Shown here piece by piece: positions 9,219 through 16,479 of a stretch of 64,000 nucleotides of DNA. Position 1 is the first letter of the stretch, and every line of letters begins with the position of its first letter. This DNA is from Aphodoplasma sp045626925. Its GTDB lineage: Bacteria; Bacillota; Clostridia; UBA1381; UMGS1253. The DNA is taken from contig JAZUQZ010000003.1 in assembly GCA_045626925.1 (NCBI GenBank), forward strand, positions 38,606-102,605. The letters run 5' to 3'. The notes below the pieces were generated by a model that saw only the letters and a program-made list of their open reading frames with translations, did not search any database and was not told the DNA's origin. Both the position numbers and the translations under genes were made by a program.

Positions 9219-11279
9219 ATGGGAAAGTTTAAGGCGGAGAAAATTAGAAATATTTGTTTTGCCGGACATGGAAGGTCGGGTAAAACGACACTGTGTGAGG
9301 CTATGTTATTTTATAGTGGCGGAACAGACCGCTTTGGAAGTGTTGCAGATGGTACTTCTGTTATGGACTATGACCCGGAAGAAATTAAGAGAAATTTCTC
9401 CATAAGCACAACGGTTGCTCCCGTTGAATATAAGGAATACAAAATAAATTTGATAGACACTCCCGGATATTTTGATTTTGTTGGTGGCGTATGCGAGGGT
9501 ATGAAGGGCGCGGATAGCGTTGTAATAACCGTAAGTGGAAAAACGGGCGTCGGCGTTGGAACAGAGAATGTATTTCGCAGTGCAGTAAAGGCAAAAAAGC
9601 CTATTGCTATGTTTATAACAAAGCTTGAAAATGAACATTCCGATTATGACGGGATTGTTGAGCAAATTAAGAGCAAGTTTGGTTCGGCCGTTGTTCCGTT
9701 TACAATTCCGATTATGAAGGATGGTAAGGCGTGGGGTTTTGCAGATGTAATAAGCCAAAAAGCATATAGCTATGACGGTTTCAAGGCTTCCCCTACGGAT
9801 ATGCCTGATGATATTGCGGCAAAGGTTTCTTCTGCGCGTGATATATTGTTTGAGCAGATTGCTGAAACAGATGAGGCACTTATGGAGAAGTATTTTGATT
9901 CGATACCATTTACTGACCAGGAGATTTGTGAAGGAATTAAAAATGGATTAAAAGAAAGCATTGTTGTGCCTGTTTTTGCGGGCGAGCTTTCGAGTGGTGC
10001 AGGTGTAAGCTTGTTTATGGATGCAGTTATTTCATATATGCCTGCAGCTGATGAAGTTGAAACGATTTTAGCAACAGATGCAAAAACCGAAGAAATTGTT
10101 GAACTTAAAACATCAGCTTCGGAGGACCTTGTTGCTATTGTATTTAAAACCGTTGCTGACCCATATGTTGGCAAGCTTTCGATTTTCCGTGTAATTTCGG
10201 GAACAATGAAGAGTGATACAACAGTTTATAATCCGTCAAAGGACGCAAATGAAAAAATTGGTCGTCTATACACAATAAAAGGTAAAAAGCAGATAGAAAC
10301 AGACAGTGTCGAAGCGGGAGATGTTGGTGCAGTTACAAAGCTTGCAGTTACAGCTACGGGCGACACCTTGTGCAAGGCGGGCAAAAATGTTGTTGTTGAG
10401 CCGATAGAGTATCCAGCGCCTGTGATTTCTTTGGCGGTACTTCCTGTTGCAAAGGGCGACGAGGAAAAAATTCATAGCGGTCTTGTAAAGCTTCGTGAGG
10501 AGGACCCGACATTTAAAGTATCAAACAATCACGAAACGCACCAAATGATTATCGAGGGACAAGGCGAGCAGCACATAGATGTTATTGTTACAAAGCTTAA
10601 GACAAAATATGGTGTTGATGTAAAGCTTGAAGAGCCGATTGTACCATATCGCGAGGCTATTAAAGGCCGTGCAAAGGTTGAAGGCAAACATAAAAAGCAG
10701 TCGGGCGGTCATGGGCAATATGGTCATGTTGTGATTGAGTTTGAGCCAGGCAGCGGCGAAGGACTTGAGTTTGCTGAAAATGTATTTGGCGGCAGTGTGC
10801 CAAAGAATTATTTCCCTGCAGTTGAAAAAGGTTTGAGCGATTGTATGGAGCATGGTGTTTTGGCAGGGTATCCGGTTGTAAGCCTTAAAGCAACGCTGTT
10901 AGATGGCTCGTACCATCCGGTAGACTCATCAGAAATGGCGTTCAAGGTTGCGGCAGGACTTGCGTTTAAAACGGGACTTGCACAAGCGAATCCAATACTT
11001 CTTGAGCCAATAGGTTATTTAAAGGTAAGTGTACCTGAGATGCTTATGGGTGATATTATAGGCGATATTAACAAGCGCCGTGGACGAATTCTTGGTATGG
11101 GCAGCGGTGAGGTTGAGGCAGAGGTTCCTGTTGCAGAGATGTTTAAGTATGCTACTGACCTTCGCTCTATGACACAGGGTAAGGGAAGCTTTTCGTTCGA
11201 CTTTGTTCGCTATGAAGAAGCACCAAAAAATGTGGTAGATAAGGTAGTTCTTGACGCAAAGTCCAAACAAAGTGAATAA
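9219..11279 (+). CDS. EF-G-like translational GTPase (EF-G2/FusA2 group)
   Basis: 686-aa paralogue of elongation factor G with all five EF-G domains: GTPase, beta-barrel domain II, then domains III-V (GQGEQHIDVI in III; GHGQYGHVVIEFEPG in IV). GTPase motifs are atypical: P-loop GHGRSGKTT, G3 DTPGYFDF with tyrosine in place of the histidine that positions water in EF-G/EF-Tu, and TKLE where NKMD is usual. The same tyrosine occurs in actinobacterial FusA2, a factor not thought to drive normal translocation. It lacks rps/tuf neighbours and stands alone between terminators. ATG 9219 is chosen because the ATG at 9210 abuts AGGAGG. Exact role unknown. Confidence 0.88.
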   Translation: MGKFKAEKIRNICFAGHGRSGKTTLCEAMLFYSGGTDRFGSVADGTSVMDYDPEEIKRNFSISTTVAPVEYKEYKINLIDTPGYFDFVGGVCEGMKGADSVVITVSGKTGVGVGTENVFRSAVKAKKPIAMFITKLENEHSDYDGIVEQIKSKFGSAVVPFTIPIMKDGKAWGFADVISQKAYSYDGFKASPTDMPDDIAAKVSSARDILFEQIAETDEALMEKYFDSIPFTDQEICEGIKNGLKESIVVPVFAGELSSGAGVSLFMDAVISYMPAADEVETILATDAKTEEIVELKTSASEDLVAIVFKTVADPYVGKLSIFRVISGTMKSDTTVYNPSKDANEKIGRLYTIKGKKQIETDSVEAGDVGAVTKLAVTATGDTLCKAGKNVVVEPIEYPAPVISLAVLPVAKGDEEKIHSGLVKLREEDPTFKVSNNHETHQMIIEGQGEQHIDVIVTKLKTKYGVDVKLEEPIVPYREAIKGRAKVEGKHKKQSGGHGQYGHVVIEFEPGSGEGLEFAENVFGGSVPKNYFPAVEKGLSDCMEHGVLAGYPVVSLKATLLDGSYHPVDSSEMAFKVAAGLAFKTGLAQANPILLEPIGYLKVSVPEMLMGDIIGDINKRRGRILGMGSGEVEAEVPVAEMFKYATDLRSMTQGKGSFSFDFVRYEEAPKNVVDKVVLDAKSKQSE

Positions 11280-11325
11280 TTTGTCGGTTTTTTTGGTAAA
11301 AATGACGAATATTTTTAGACTAAGA

Positions 11326-11364
11326 AAAAGCCTTGTGACACAGCCTATGTGTCACAAGGCTTTT
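11326..11364 (+). terminator. Strong terminator after EF-G-like gene
   Basis: Near-perfect 15-bp stem AAGCCTTGTGACACA / TGTGTCACAAGGCTT with a 5-nt loop and T tail. Confidence 0.93.
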
Positions 11365-11411
11365 ATGCATATTATACAAAAACATACTTTTATTTTTGTA
11401 TAAATAGGTCA

Positions 11412-11440
11412 TACAAAACATTTTTTTTATGTGTTATAAT
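11412..11440 (+). promoter_or_regulatory. Promoter of the sugar-ABC ATPase gene
   Basis: Extended -10 TGTTATAAT ending at 11440. The -35 region (TACAAA at 11412) is poor, so the assignment relies on the TGn extension. Confidence 0.55.
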
Positions 11441-11497
11441 TATTCTATCGATAAGGAATAAAAAACTTGTCACAAAGAAGAAAGGGGTATTTTTAAA

Positions 11498-12607
11498 ATG
11501 TCAAATCTAAGTTTAAAAGGTCTTTACAAAAGATATACCGGCGGCGTTGTTGCTGTAAGCGATTTCAATCTTGAAATCGAAGACAAAGAATTTATAATTC
11601 TTGTTGGTCCTTCCGGTTGTGGTAAGTCTACAACACTTCGTATGATTGCCGGTCTTGAAGAAATCAGTGATGGTGAGTTATACATAGATGGCAGACTTGT
11701 AAATGAAGTTGCACCTAAAGATAGAGATATAGCAATGGTTTTCCAGAACTATGCTCTTTATCCGCATATGACAGTGTTTGAGAACATGGCATTTGGTCTA
11801 AAGCTTCGCAAAACACCGAAGGATGAAATAAAAAGACGCGTACACGAGGCTGCACAAATTCTTGATATAGAGCATCTTCTTGACAGAAAGCCAAAGGCAC
11901 TTTCCGGTGGTCAGAGACAGCGTGTTGCTCTTGGTCGTGCAATCGTTCGTGAGCCAAAGGTATTCTTGATGGATGAGCCGCTTTCAAACCTTGATGCAAA
12001 GCTTCGTGTTCAGATGAGAACAGAGATTGGTAAGCTTCATCAAAAGCTTCAGACAACATTTATTTATGTTACACATGACCAGACAGAAGCTATGACAATG
12101 GGTAGCCGTATCGTTGTTATGAAGGATGGTATCGTTCAACAGGTTGACTCTCCGTCGAATCTTTATATGAATCCTTGCAATGTATTTGTTGCAGGCTTTA
12201 TCGGAAGTCCACAAATGAATTTTGTAAATGCAACGCTTGTAAAGAAGGACGATGGCATCTGGCTTGAGTTTGGTAAAAATTCTATAAAGCTTCCTGATGG
12301 CAAAGCAGCAATTCTTGATAGCAGCTATATCGGCAAAGAGGTTATTTTGGGCTTGCGTCCTGAGGATTTTCATGATGAAGAGTCTTATATTTCAGCTATG
12401 CCGGAGTGTGTTGTTGATTCAAATGTTGAAATTACAGAAATGATGGGTGCAGAGACATATTTGTATCTAAAAATTGATGATACACCATTTGTTGCAAGAG
12501 TTAATCCAAGAACAACTGCAAAAGCGGGAGATGTTATCAAAATTGCATTTGATAGCAACAAGATTCATCTATTCGATAAGGATACAGAGCTTGCAATTTT
12601 ACACTAA
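11498..12607 (+). CDS. CUT1-family sugar ABC transporter ATPase (MsmK/UgpC-like)
   Basis: 369-aa ATPase that energises carbohydrate importers. The N-terminal ABC domain has Walker A GPSGCGKST (about 37-45), Q-loop FQNYALYPHMT, signature LSGGQRQRVALGRA and Walker B VFLMDEPLSNLDAKLR. A C-terminal TOBE-type regulatory domain (about 240-369) is typical of MalK/MsmK/UgpC. No permease or binding protein is adjacent and it has its own promoter and terminator. It therefore looks like a shared ATPase serving several CUT1 permeases elsewhere, as known for MsmK in streptococci. The substrate cannot be told from sequence. Confidence 0.92.
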   Translation: MSNLSLKGLYKRYTGGVVAVSDFNLEIEDKEFIILVGPSGCGKSTTLRMIAGLEEISDGELYIDGRLVNEVAPKDRDIAMVFQNYALYPHMTVFENMAFGLKLRKTPKDEIKRRVHEAAQILDIEHLLDRKPKALSGGQRQRVALGRAIVREPKVFLMDEPLSNLDAKLRVQMRTEIGKLHQKLQTTFIYVTHDQTEAMTMGSRIVVMKDGIVQQVDSPSNLYMNPCNVFVAGFIGSPQMNFVNATLVKKDDGIWLEFGKNSIKLPDGKAAILDSSYIGKEVILGLRPEDFHDEESYISAMPECVVDSNVEITEMMGAETYLYLKIDDTPFVARVNPRTTAKAGDVIKIAFDSNKIHLFDKDTELAILH

Positions 12608-12616
12608 TAATCAAAC

Positions 12617-12650
12617 AAAAAAGCCGTGTCAGGTTGACACGGCTTTTTTT
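12617..12650 (+). terminator. Terminator of ABC ATPase gene
   Basis: Stem AAAGCCGTGTC / GACACGGCTTT with T7 tail. Its end overlaps the stop codon of the minus-strand RHH gene by 2 nt; the A run on the other side makes it usable in both directions. Confidence 0.92.
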
Positions 12651-12795
12651 ATTTTTCTGAAAGTTCAATGTTTCGCCTTAAAACAAGATTTATATACTGC
12701 GAAAATGGTCTGTCATCTTCTTCTGCAAGAATGCGTGTTTTTTCTGCTACATCTTCATCTAATGTGATACTAACTTTAATTTTTAATGGTTTCAT
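12649..12795 (-). CDS. Small ribbon-helix-helix (Arc/MetJ-type) DNA-binding protein
   Basis: 48-aa ORF starting MKPLKIKVSITLDEDVAEK. The N-terminal beta strand (KIKVSITL) followed by two helices (DEDVAEKTRILAEE, PFSQYINLVLRRN) is the ribbon-helix-helix layout of Arc-like repressors and antitoxins. The start has a GAGGTGAG ribosome site with good spacing. It is divergent from a small XRE regulator, and their -35 boxes overlap (see 12816-12871), so both probably act on this intergenic region. It could be an antitoxin, but no toxin gene is linked to it. Confidence 0.8.
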   Translation of the reverse strand: MKPLKIKVSITLDEDVAEKTRILAEEDDRPFSQYINLVLRRNIELSEK

Positions 12796-12815
12796 ACTTG
12801 CTCACCTCGAAACAA

Positions 12816-12871
12816 TAGTATCATATATTATTACTTTATATTGACAAATCATACTAAGTAGTATAAAGTAT
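12816..12871. promoter_or_regulatory. Divergent promoters and palindromic operator of RHH/XRE pair
   Basis: Minus strand: TTGTCA (12847-12842), 16-nt spacer, TATGAT (12825-12820). Plus strand: TTGACA (12841-12846) with TATAAA (12862-12867) or AAAGTA-type -10 further right. The two -35 boxes share five bases, so only one polymerase can bind at a time. A perfect inverted repeat ATACTA-AG-TAGTAT sits at 12851-12864 between the plus -35 and -10, and extra TAGTAT/AGTAT half-sites occur at 12816-12821 and 12867-12871. This fits an operator for one or both encoded proteins. Confidence 0.65.
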
Positions 12872-12890
12872 GTATAGGGAGGTGAACAAA

Positions 12891-13115
12891 ATGACTGTAA
12901 ACAGAGAGAAAATGTATAAGCATATAGGTAAAAGAATATATGTAGCGCGTCGTATACAGGGCATAACACCAAAAATTATAGAAAAGCGTACAGGCATAAC
13001 AAGAGAGGAGCTTTATGATATAGAAACAGGGAAAAGGGAAATAAGCGTTTATGAGCTTTTTTTGCTTGCCCGTTGTATTCATCTATCGTCGGACACACTT
13101 CTTGCACTTATGTAG
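12891..13115 (+). CDS. Small XRE-family helix-turn-helix regulator
   Basis: 74-aa protein consisting of little more than one HTH_3/XRE domain. The run IGKRIYVARRIQGITPKII, then KRTGITREELYDIETGKREI and SVYELFLLARCIHLSSDTLL, matches the five-helix XRE fold with the ELYxIExGKR recognition-helix pattern. An in-frame ATG at 12870 precedes the GGGAGGTG ribosome site, so ATG 12891 is the start. It is divergent from the RHH gene and likely represses across the shared operator. Its wider targets are unknown. Confidence 0.85.
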   Translation: MTVNREKMYKHIGKRIYVARRIQGITPKIIEKRTGITREELYDIETGKREISVYELFLLARCIHLSSDTLLALM

Positions 13116-13149
13116 AGAATGTTTTATGTAACCCAAAATAATCCTTTCG

Positions 13150-13175
13150 CGTATAATATAGTGAAGTTATATACG
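13150..13175 (+). promoter_or_regulatory. Probable promoter with inverted repeat
   Basis: TATAAT at 13152-13157 without a good -35 box. An inverted repeat CGTATA...TATACG (13150-13175) spans the -10 and presumed start site and could be a repressor site needed because the -35 is weak. Confidence 0.4.
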
Positions 13176-13190
13176 AAGGGAGGTTATTAA

Positions 13191-13496
13191 ATGGCATATT
13201 ATAATACAACATCAAACGCTGTAACATCATCATCTGCTCAAGAAGCGTGTGAAGCAAGAGAAGGCAGATGTGTAAAAACTGTTTGCGCAGGTATAGTGCT
13301 TGGCTTTTTGGTTGCCTTGCTTACACTGACAATCGGAGTTATATTGGGGGCATATTTTTCTACTACATTTCTAAGCTCAATTGCTGCGATAATAGTATTT
13401 GCGGTGGTATTACTTGTTCTTATAGCAGTAATTCTCATATATGCAGGCTGCATTGCATCGAAAAGGTGTCGTTGCAGAAGAGATAATTGTTGTTAA
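13191..13496 (+). CDS. Small membrane protein with Cys-rich C-terminus
   Basis: 101-aa protein not recognised as a named family. Two strongly hydrophobic segments (about residues 30-55 and 60-87) form a hairpin in the membrane. The N-terminus is Ser/Thr-rich and polar, and the short tail SKRCRCRRDNCC holds four cysteines among arginines, which could bind metal or form disulfides. The ribosome site AAGGGAGG is well placed at 7 nt. It stands alone between its own promoter and a bidirectional terminator, next to the small XRE gene, which may regulate it. Confidence 0.75.
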   Translation: MAYYNTTSNAVTSSSAQEACEAREGRCVKTVCAGIVLGFLVALLTLTIGVILGAYFSTTFLSSIAAIIVFAVVLLVLIAVILIYAGCIASKRCRCRRDNCC

Positions 13497-13510
13497 GCCA
13501 TAAAAAAATT

Positions 13511-13545
13511 AAGGGCTATAGCCGTCATTGCTATAGCTCTTTTTG
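13511..13545. terminator. Bidirectional terminator
   Basis: Stem AGGGCTATAGC / GCTATAGCTCT, T5 on the plus side and T-rich AATTTTTTTA on the minus side. It serves the converging membrane-protein and flavodiiron genes. Confidence 0.85.
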
Positions 13546-13547
13546 TA

Positions 13548-14741
13548 TTATTTTGTAGAGGTTAAAAACTTGCGTACATTTTCATCAAAGCTTGATAAAT
13601 CGTCATCCGATGGTTTAAAGTTTACTCTAAATCCCTCTCCATACACATCAAAGCGCATTTGTGAAAGACGCTGGCACAATGCGCCCACCGCCTCGCCGCT
13701 CCAACCGTACGAACCGAATACAAACACAGGCTTTTTCGCACAGTTTATAGCATCAATAGCGCTTATCGTATCCCATACAGGTTTTAGCGCGTCGCGATTT
13801 ATTGTTGGTGAGCCAATCATCAGTATGTCACATTCATTTGCGAGTGCGTTGATTTTGGTATTGTCGTGCTTTATGATATCGCACATCTGCACATCAAAAC
13901 CCATCTCGCATGCAAGCTCGTACGCCTTTTGAGCAAGTATTCTAGTATATCCGTATGCCGAAACATATAATATCGCGACAGTAGGCTTTTCTTTCTTTGC
14001 GCTCTGTGACCACGATTTATATTGTTCGATTACGGTATCAATCGAGTGCTTTGTGAGTATTGGGCCGTGGCTTGTGCACACAAAATCCTTTTCAAGTTCT
14101 GCTACTTTTTCAATCCCGTTTAAAACATGTGTTTTAAATGGGGAAAAGATTGCATCATAATAAAATTTTAGTGAATATTCATATGCGTCTTCTCTTGCGA
14201 TAAGATTGTCAAACATACGCGGCTCACAGTAGTGGCATCCAAACATATCGCACGAAAACAGCGTCTTATCCTCGTTTATATATGTGAACATAGAGTCAGG
14301 CCAATGCAAAAACGGAGCAATTATAAACTTTAGTGTTTTCCCACCAAGCTCAAGTGTGTCGCCATCTTTTACAATTTTTGATTTAAAGGTGGTGTTTGAA
14401 ATGGACGATGCATACTTAATACCGGCAGTCGTCGCTACAAGCTCAATATTCGGATTTAGTGCCAAAAGCTTCTCAAGGCTTCCCGTATGGTCAGGCTCGG
14501 TATGATTTAGTATAAGATAATCTATTTTTGAAACATCTGTTATTGATAAAATATTTTCAAGATATTCGTCAAAATATTTTGCGTGTACTGTTTCAATAAG
14601 TGCACATTTGTCGTTACCTTTTACAAGGTATGCATTATATGATGTGCCGTATTTTGTCTCCATAATAATGTCAAAAACGCGCAGTGACGGATTTAATACA
14701 CCGACGGAATATATATTTTCACAAACCTTTATGACTGCCAT
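13548..14741 (-). CDS. Flavodiiron protein (FprA/A-type flavoprotein)
   Basis: 397-aa enzyme that reduces O2 to water and/or NO to N2O in anaerobes. The N-terminal metallo-beta-lactamase-like domain has all diiron ligands: HTEPDH (H80, E82, D84, H85), H146 in FLHWPD, D165 in SCDMFG and H225 in TSHGP. The C-terminal flavodoxin domain begins at VAILYVSAYGYT (about 255) and binds FMN. The frame stays open upstream to 14819, but ATG 14741 has GGAGG 9 nt before it and matches the family N-terminus. It follows the rubredoxin gene, its likely electron donor. Confidence 0.95.
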   Translation of the reverse strand: MAVIKVCENIYSVGVLNPSLRVFDIIMETKYGTSYNAYLVKGNDKCALIETVHAKYFDEYLENILSITDVSKIDYLILNHTEPDHTGSLEKLLALNPNIELVATTAGIKYASSISNTTFKSKIVKDGDTLELGGKTLKFIIAPFLHWPDSMFTYINEDKTLFSCDMFGCHYCEPRMFDNLIAREDAYEYSLKFYYDAIFSPFKTHVLNGIEKVAELEKDFVCTSHGPILTKHSIDTVIEQYKSWSQSAKKEKPTVAILYVSAYGYTRILAQKAYELACEMGFDVQMCDIIKHDNTKINALANECDILMIGSPTINRDALKPVWDTISAIDAINCAKKPVFVFGSYGWSGEAVGALCQRLSQMRFDVYGEGFRVNFKPSDDDLSSFDENVRKFLTSTK

Positions 14742-14798
14742 AATAATCCTCCAAAAAGTAAAATTTATATTAAACTCAAAATCGATAACACACAAACG

Positions 14799-14826
14799 GC
14801 AGCAGATGGTATATACCATCTGCTGC
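14799..14826 (-). other. Perfect 28-nt palindrome between rubredoxin and flavodiiron genes
   Basis: 14-bp arms with no loop (centre TAT|ATA) starting 6 nt after the rubredoxin stop. In RNA it makes a very stable hairpin. The minus-strand sequence after it (CGTTTGTGTG) is not a good U tract, so it may be a leaky terminator or an mRNA-stabilising end that sets different levels of the two proteins. Confidence 0.7.
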
Positions 14827-14832
14827 TAAAGT

Positions 14833-14991
14833 TTAGGCTTTTTCGAAAGCGTCTTTTCCAAGACCGCATACAGGACATGTCCAATCCTCTGGGATATCCT
14901 CAAAAGCCGTTCCAGGCGCAATATCACTATCAGCATCGCCAATCTCTGGGTCATAGATATATCCACAAGCACTGCATACATATTTATCCAT
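14833..14991 (-). CDS. Rubredoxin
   Basis: 52-aa one-iron electron carrier. The two knuckles YVCSACGYIYD and WTCPVCGLGKD supply the four cysteine ligands, and the intervening PGTAFEDIPEDW is typical. The ribosome site GGGAGGTG is well placed. As the first gene of a two-gene unit with the flavodiiron protein it probably passes electrons from an NAD(P)H:rubredoxin reductase (not in this window) to that enzyme for O2 removal. Confidence 0.96.
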   Translation of the reverse strand: MDKYVCSACGYIYDPEIGDADSDIAPGTAFEDIPEDWTCPVCGLGKDAFEKA

Positions 14992-15016
14992 AAATTCACC
15001 TCCCAAAATAAAAATT

Positions 15017-15061
15017 ACAAATATTTGTGATTCTATTTTTTATTATACCACAAATATTTAT
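15017..15061 (-). promoter_or_regulatory. Rubredoxin promoter with repeated ACAAATATTT element
   Basis: Extended -10 TGGTATAAT on the minus strand (-10 at 15042-15047); the -35 is weak. A perfect 12-bp palindrome ACAAATATTTGT lies at 15017-15028, downstream of the -10, and a second copy ACAAATATTTAT starts at 15050 just upstream. The 33-nt offset is about three helical turns, which suits a redox- or oxygen-responsive regulator. The regulator is unknown; the motif is not the classic PerR box. Confidence 0.55.
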
Positions 15062-15143
15062 AAAAGAAACTAAAAAATGAAAAAAATACAAAATATGTTT
15101 GCTTGAATATGACATCCTCGTTTGTGATATTATAACAAAGGTC

Positions 15144-15172
15144 TTTACAAAATAAGATTTTTATGATATATT
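15144..15172 (+). promoter_or_regulatory. Promoter of the OLE RNA locus
   Basis: TTTACA (15144-15149), 17-nt spacer, TATATT (15167-15172). Transcription from about 15180 would give a short leader and then the structured RNA. Confidence 0.7.
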
Positions 15173-15203
15173 TTAGTTGAATATGATAGTGTTTTATAAA
15201 GTA

Positions 15204-15842
15204 GGCGGCATATAAAATACGGTGGCGCAGTATTCTAGTCAGTTCTATCTATTCCCAAGACGGGCCTAAAAATCCGTTTAAGGGCATATCGATGAAGTTT
15301 CTGGTGCTTGCTTTGAACGCCCAGTTCGGGGTTGGTGCTGGAAGTTAAGGTTTCGGGGCGGTCCGCAATGGCATGTGGGTGCCGAACCCTGTTACCGTGG
15401 AGACCTATACTTGTGGTTGCCAATGGATGTGGCAGAAGTCACATCTAAGTAGCTACGACTTAGGATAAAACCTGCATATCGGTGCTTTTTGTGCTGGGTG
15501 TAGAGTAGCCTGCCTTGAGTGGGAAAAGTCGGGATAACGGACAGACAGATGCGTGTTGGCCAATATGCGTTTGTTATTGCTGTTTGAAATTCGTTCTGCA
15601 AAAGAGGCTAAGAATAGATGTGACTGTAGAGGAAACCTCCTAGACTGTTGCTTCGCTGGCTTGCAAGGGATTGAAATACGGACTAAGTGGCAATCAGGTC
15701 ATATATATGGCAACATATGTATAAGGTGCTTTAAAGGGAAACCGCCGTTTTGGCGACAATTCGGCAGCACTTTGGGAAAACCTACCTGACCTAAAGCCGT
15801 AAAATTTACTTTGTGGGTTGCCACCGTAAGTTATATGCTGCT
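15204..15842 (+). ncRNA. ole: OLE RNA (ornate, large, extremophilic RNA)
   Basis: About 640 nt with no credible ORF, visibly richer in G and C than its surroundings. Its ends pair: GCGGCATATAA (15205-15215) with TTATATGCTGC (15831-15841, one G-U), then ACGGTGGC (15219-15226) with GCCACCGT (15820-15827). Internal hairpins include GAGGaaaCCTC near 15629, CGCC/GGCG near 15743 and GTGCT (15726) with AGCAC (15766). Size, strand, position just before a DUF21-like membrane protein and the following dxs gene match OLE RNA, which in Bacillus halodurans binds OapA at the membrane and affects Mg2+, cold and alcohol tolerance. Assignment is from context and architecture, not from a covariance search. Confidence 0.86.
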
Positions 15843-15871
15843 TACATATAGTTTTTGGAGTTGATTTTAAA

Positions 15872-16477
15872 TTGGGAAAGCGTCAAAACCTAAAGGTAAA
15901 GGCTGCAGGACAAAATATAAAGGTTAGTAATAAATGGACATTATTTGTAACAGCGCTGGCATTTGTTCTTACGGTTGCGATGAGTGTAATTTCGACAGGA
16001 GCGGAAGGGCTTGGGCTTTTTAGTGCCATTTGTGTGCTGCTTTTAATCGTAATCCTTGGCATTTTATTTGATATAATAGGTATGGCTGTATCGACGGCGA
16101 GCGAGGAACCATTTCATGCGATGGCGGCAAAAAAAATCCATGGTGCAAAGGAAAGCGTGACAATTATTCGCAGTGCCCAACAGATTTCAAGCGTATGTAA
16201 CGATGTAATAGGTGATATAGCGGGTATTATAAGTGGTGCAATGACAACGGCAATTGTTGTTGCTATATGTTCAAATACAAAGCAGAATGCTACACTTTTA
16301 AACCTTGTTTTTGCCGGCGTTGTCGCAGCACTTATGATTGGCGGCAAAGCTGCGGGCAAGGGCATAGCTATGAAAAACAATAACACTATTGTGTTTATAA
16401 TAGGCAAGCTTGTTTATGTATTTAAAAAGCTATTTTTTATTAAAGCTAAAACAAAGAAAAACAAAAGACAGGTGTAA
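15872..16477 (+). CDS. oapA: OLE-associated membrane protein OapA
   Basis: 201-aa membrane protein starting at TTG 15872 with GGAG 11 nt upstream, immediately after the OLE RNA. It has a basic N-terminus, four hydrophobic segments (about 22-44, 48-70, 110-135, 142-160) and a strongly basic tail. The segment DIIGMAVSTASEEPFHAMAA between helices 2 and 3 resembles the DUF21/CNNM family signature linked to Mg2+ transport, as reported for OapA. OapA dimers bind OLE RNA and carry it to the membrane. The dxs start lies 2 nt after its stop, so RNA, OapA and dxs are one transcript. Confidence 0.82.
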   Translation: MGKRQNLKVKAAGQNIKVSNKWTLFVTALAFVLTVAMSVISTGAEGLGLFSAICVLLLIVILGILFDIIGMAVSTASEEPFHAMAAKKIHGAKESVTIIRSAQQISSVCNDVIGDIAGIISGAMTTAIVVAICSNTKQNATLLNLVFAGVVAALMIGGKAAGKGIAMKNNNTIVFIIGKLVYVFKKLFFIKAKTKKNKRQV

Positions 16478-16479
16478 CG

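Noticed and set aside
13543..13932. 129-aa + strand ORF opposite the flavodiiron gene
   Set aside because: Antisense to a gene with all catalytic residues in place; no start signals.
15235..15789. Short ORFs (60-80 codons) on both strands in the OLE region
   Set aside because: No ribosome sites, no hydrophobic or domain pattern; the region is explained by structured RNA.
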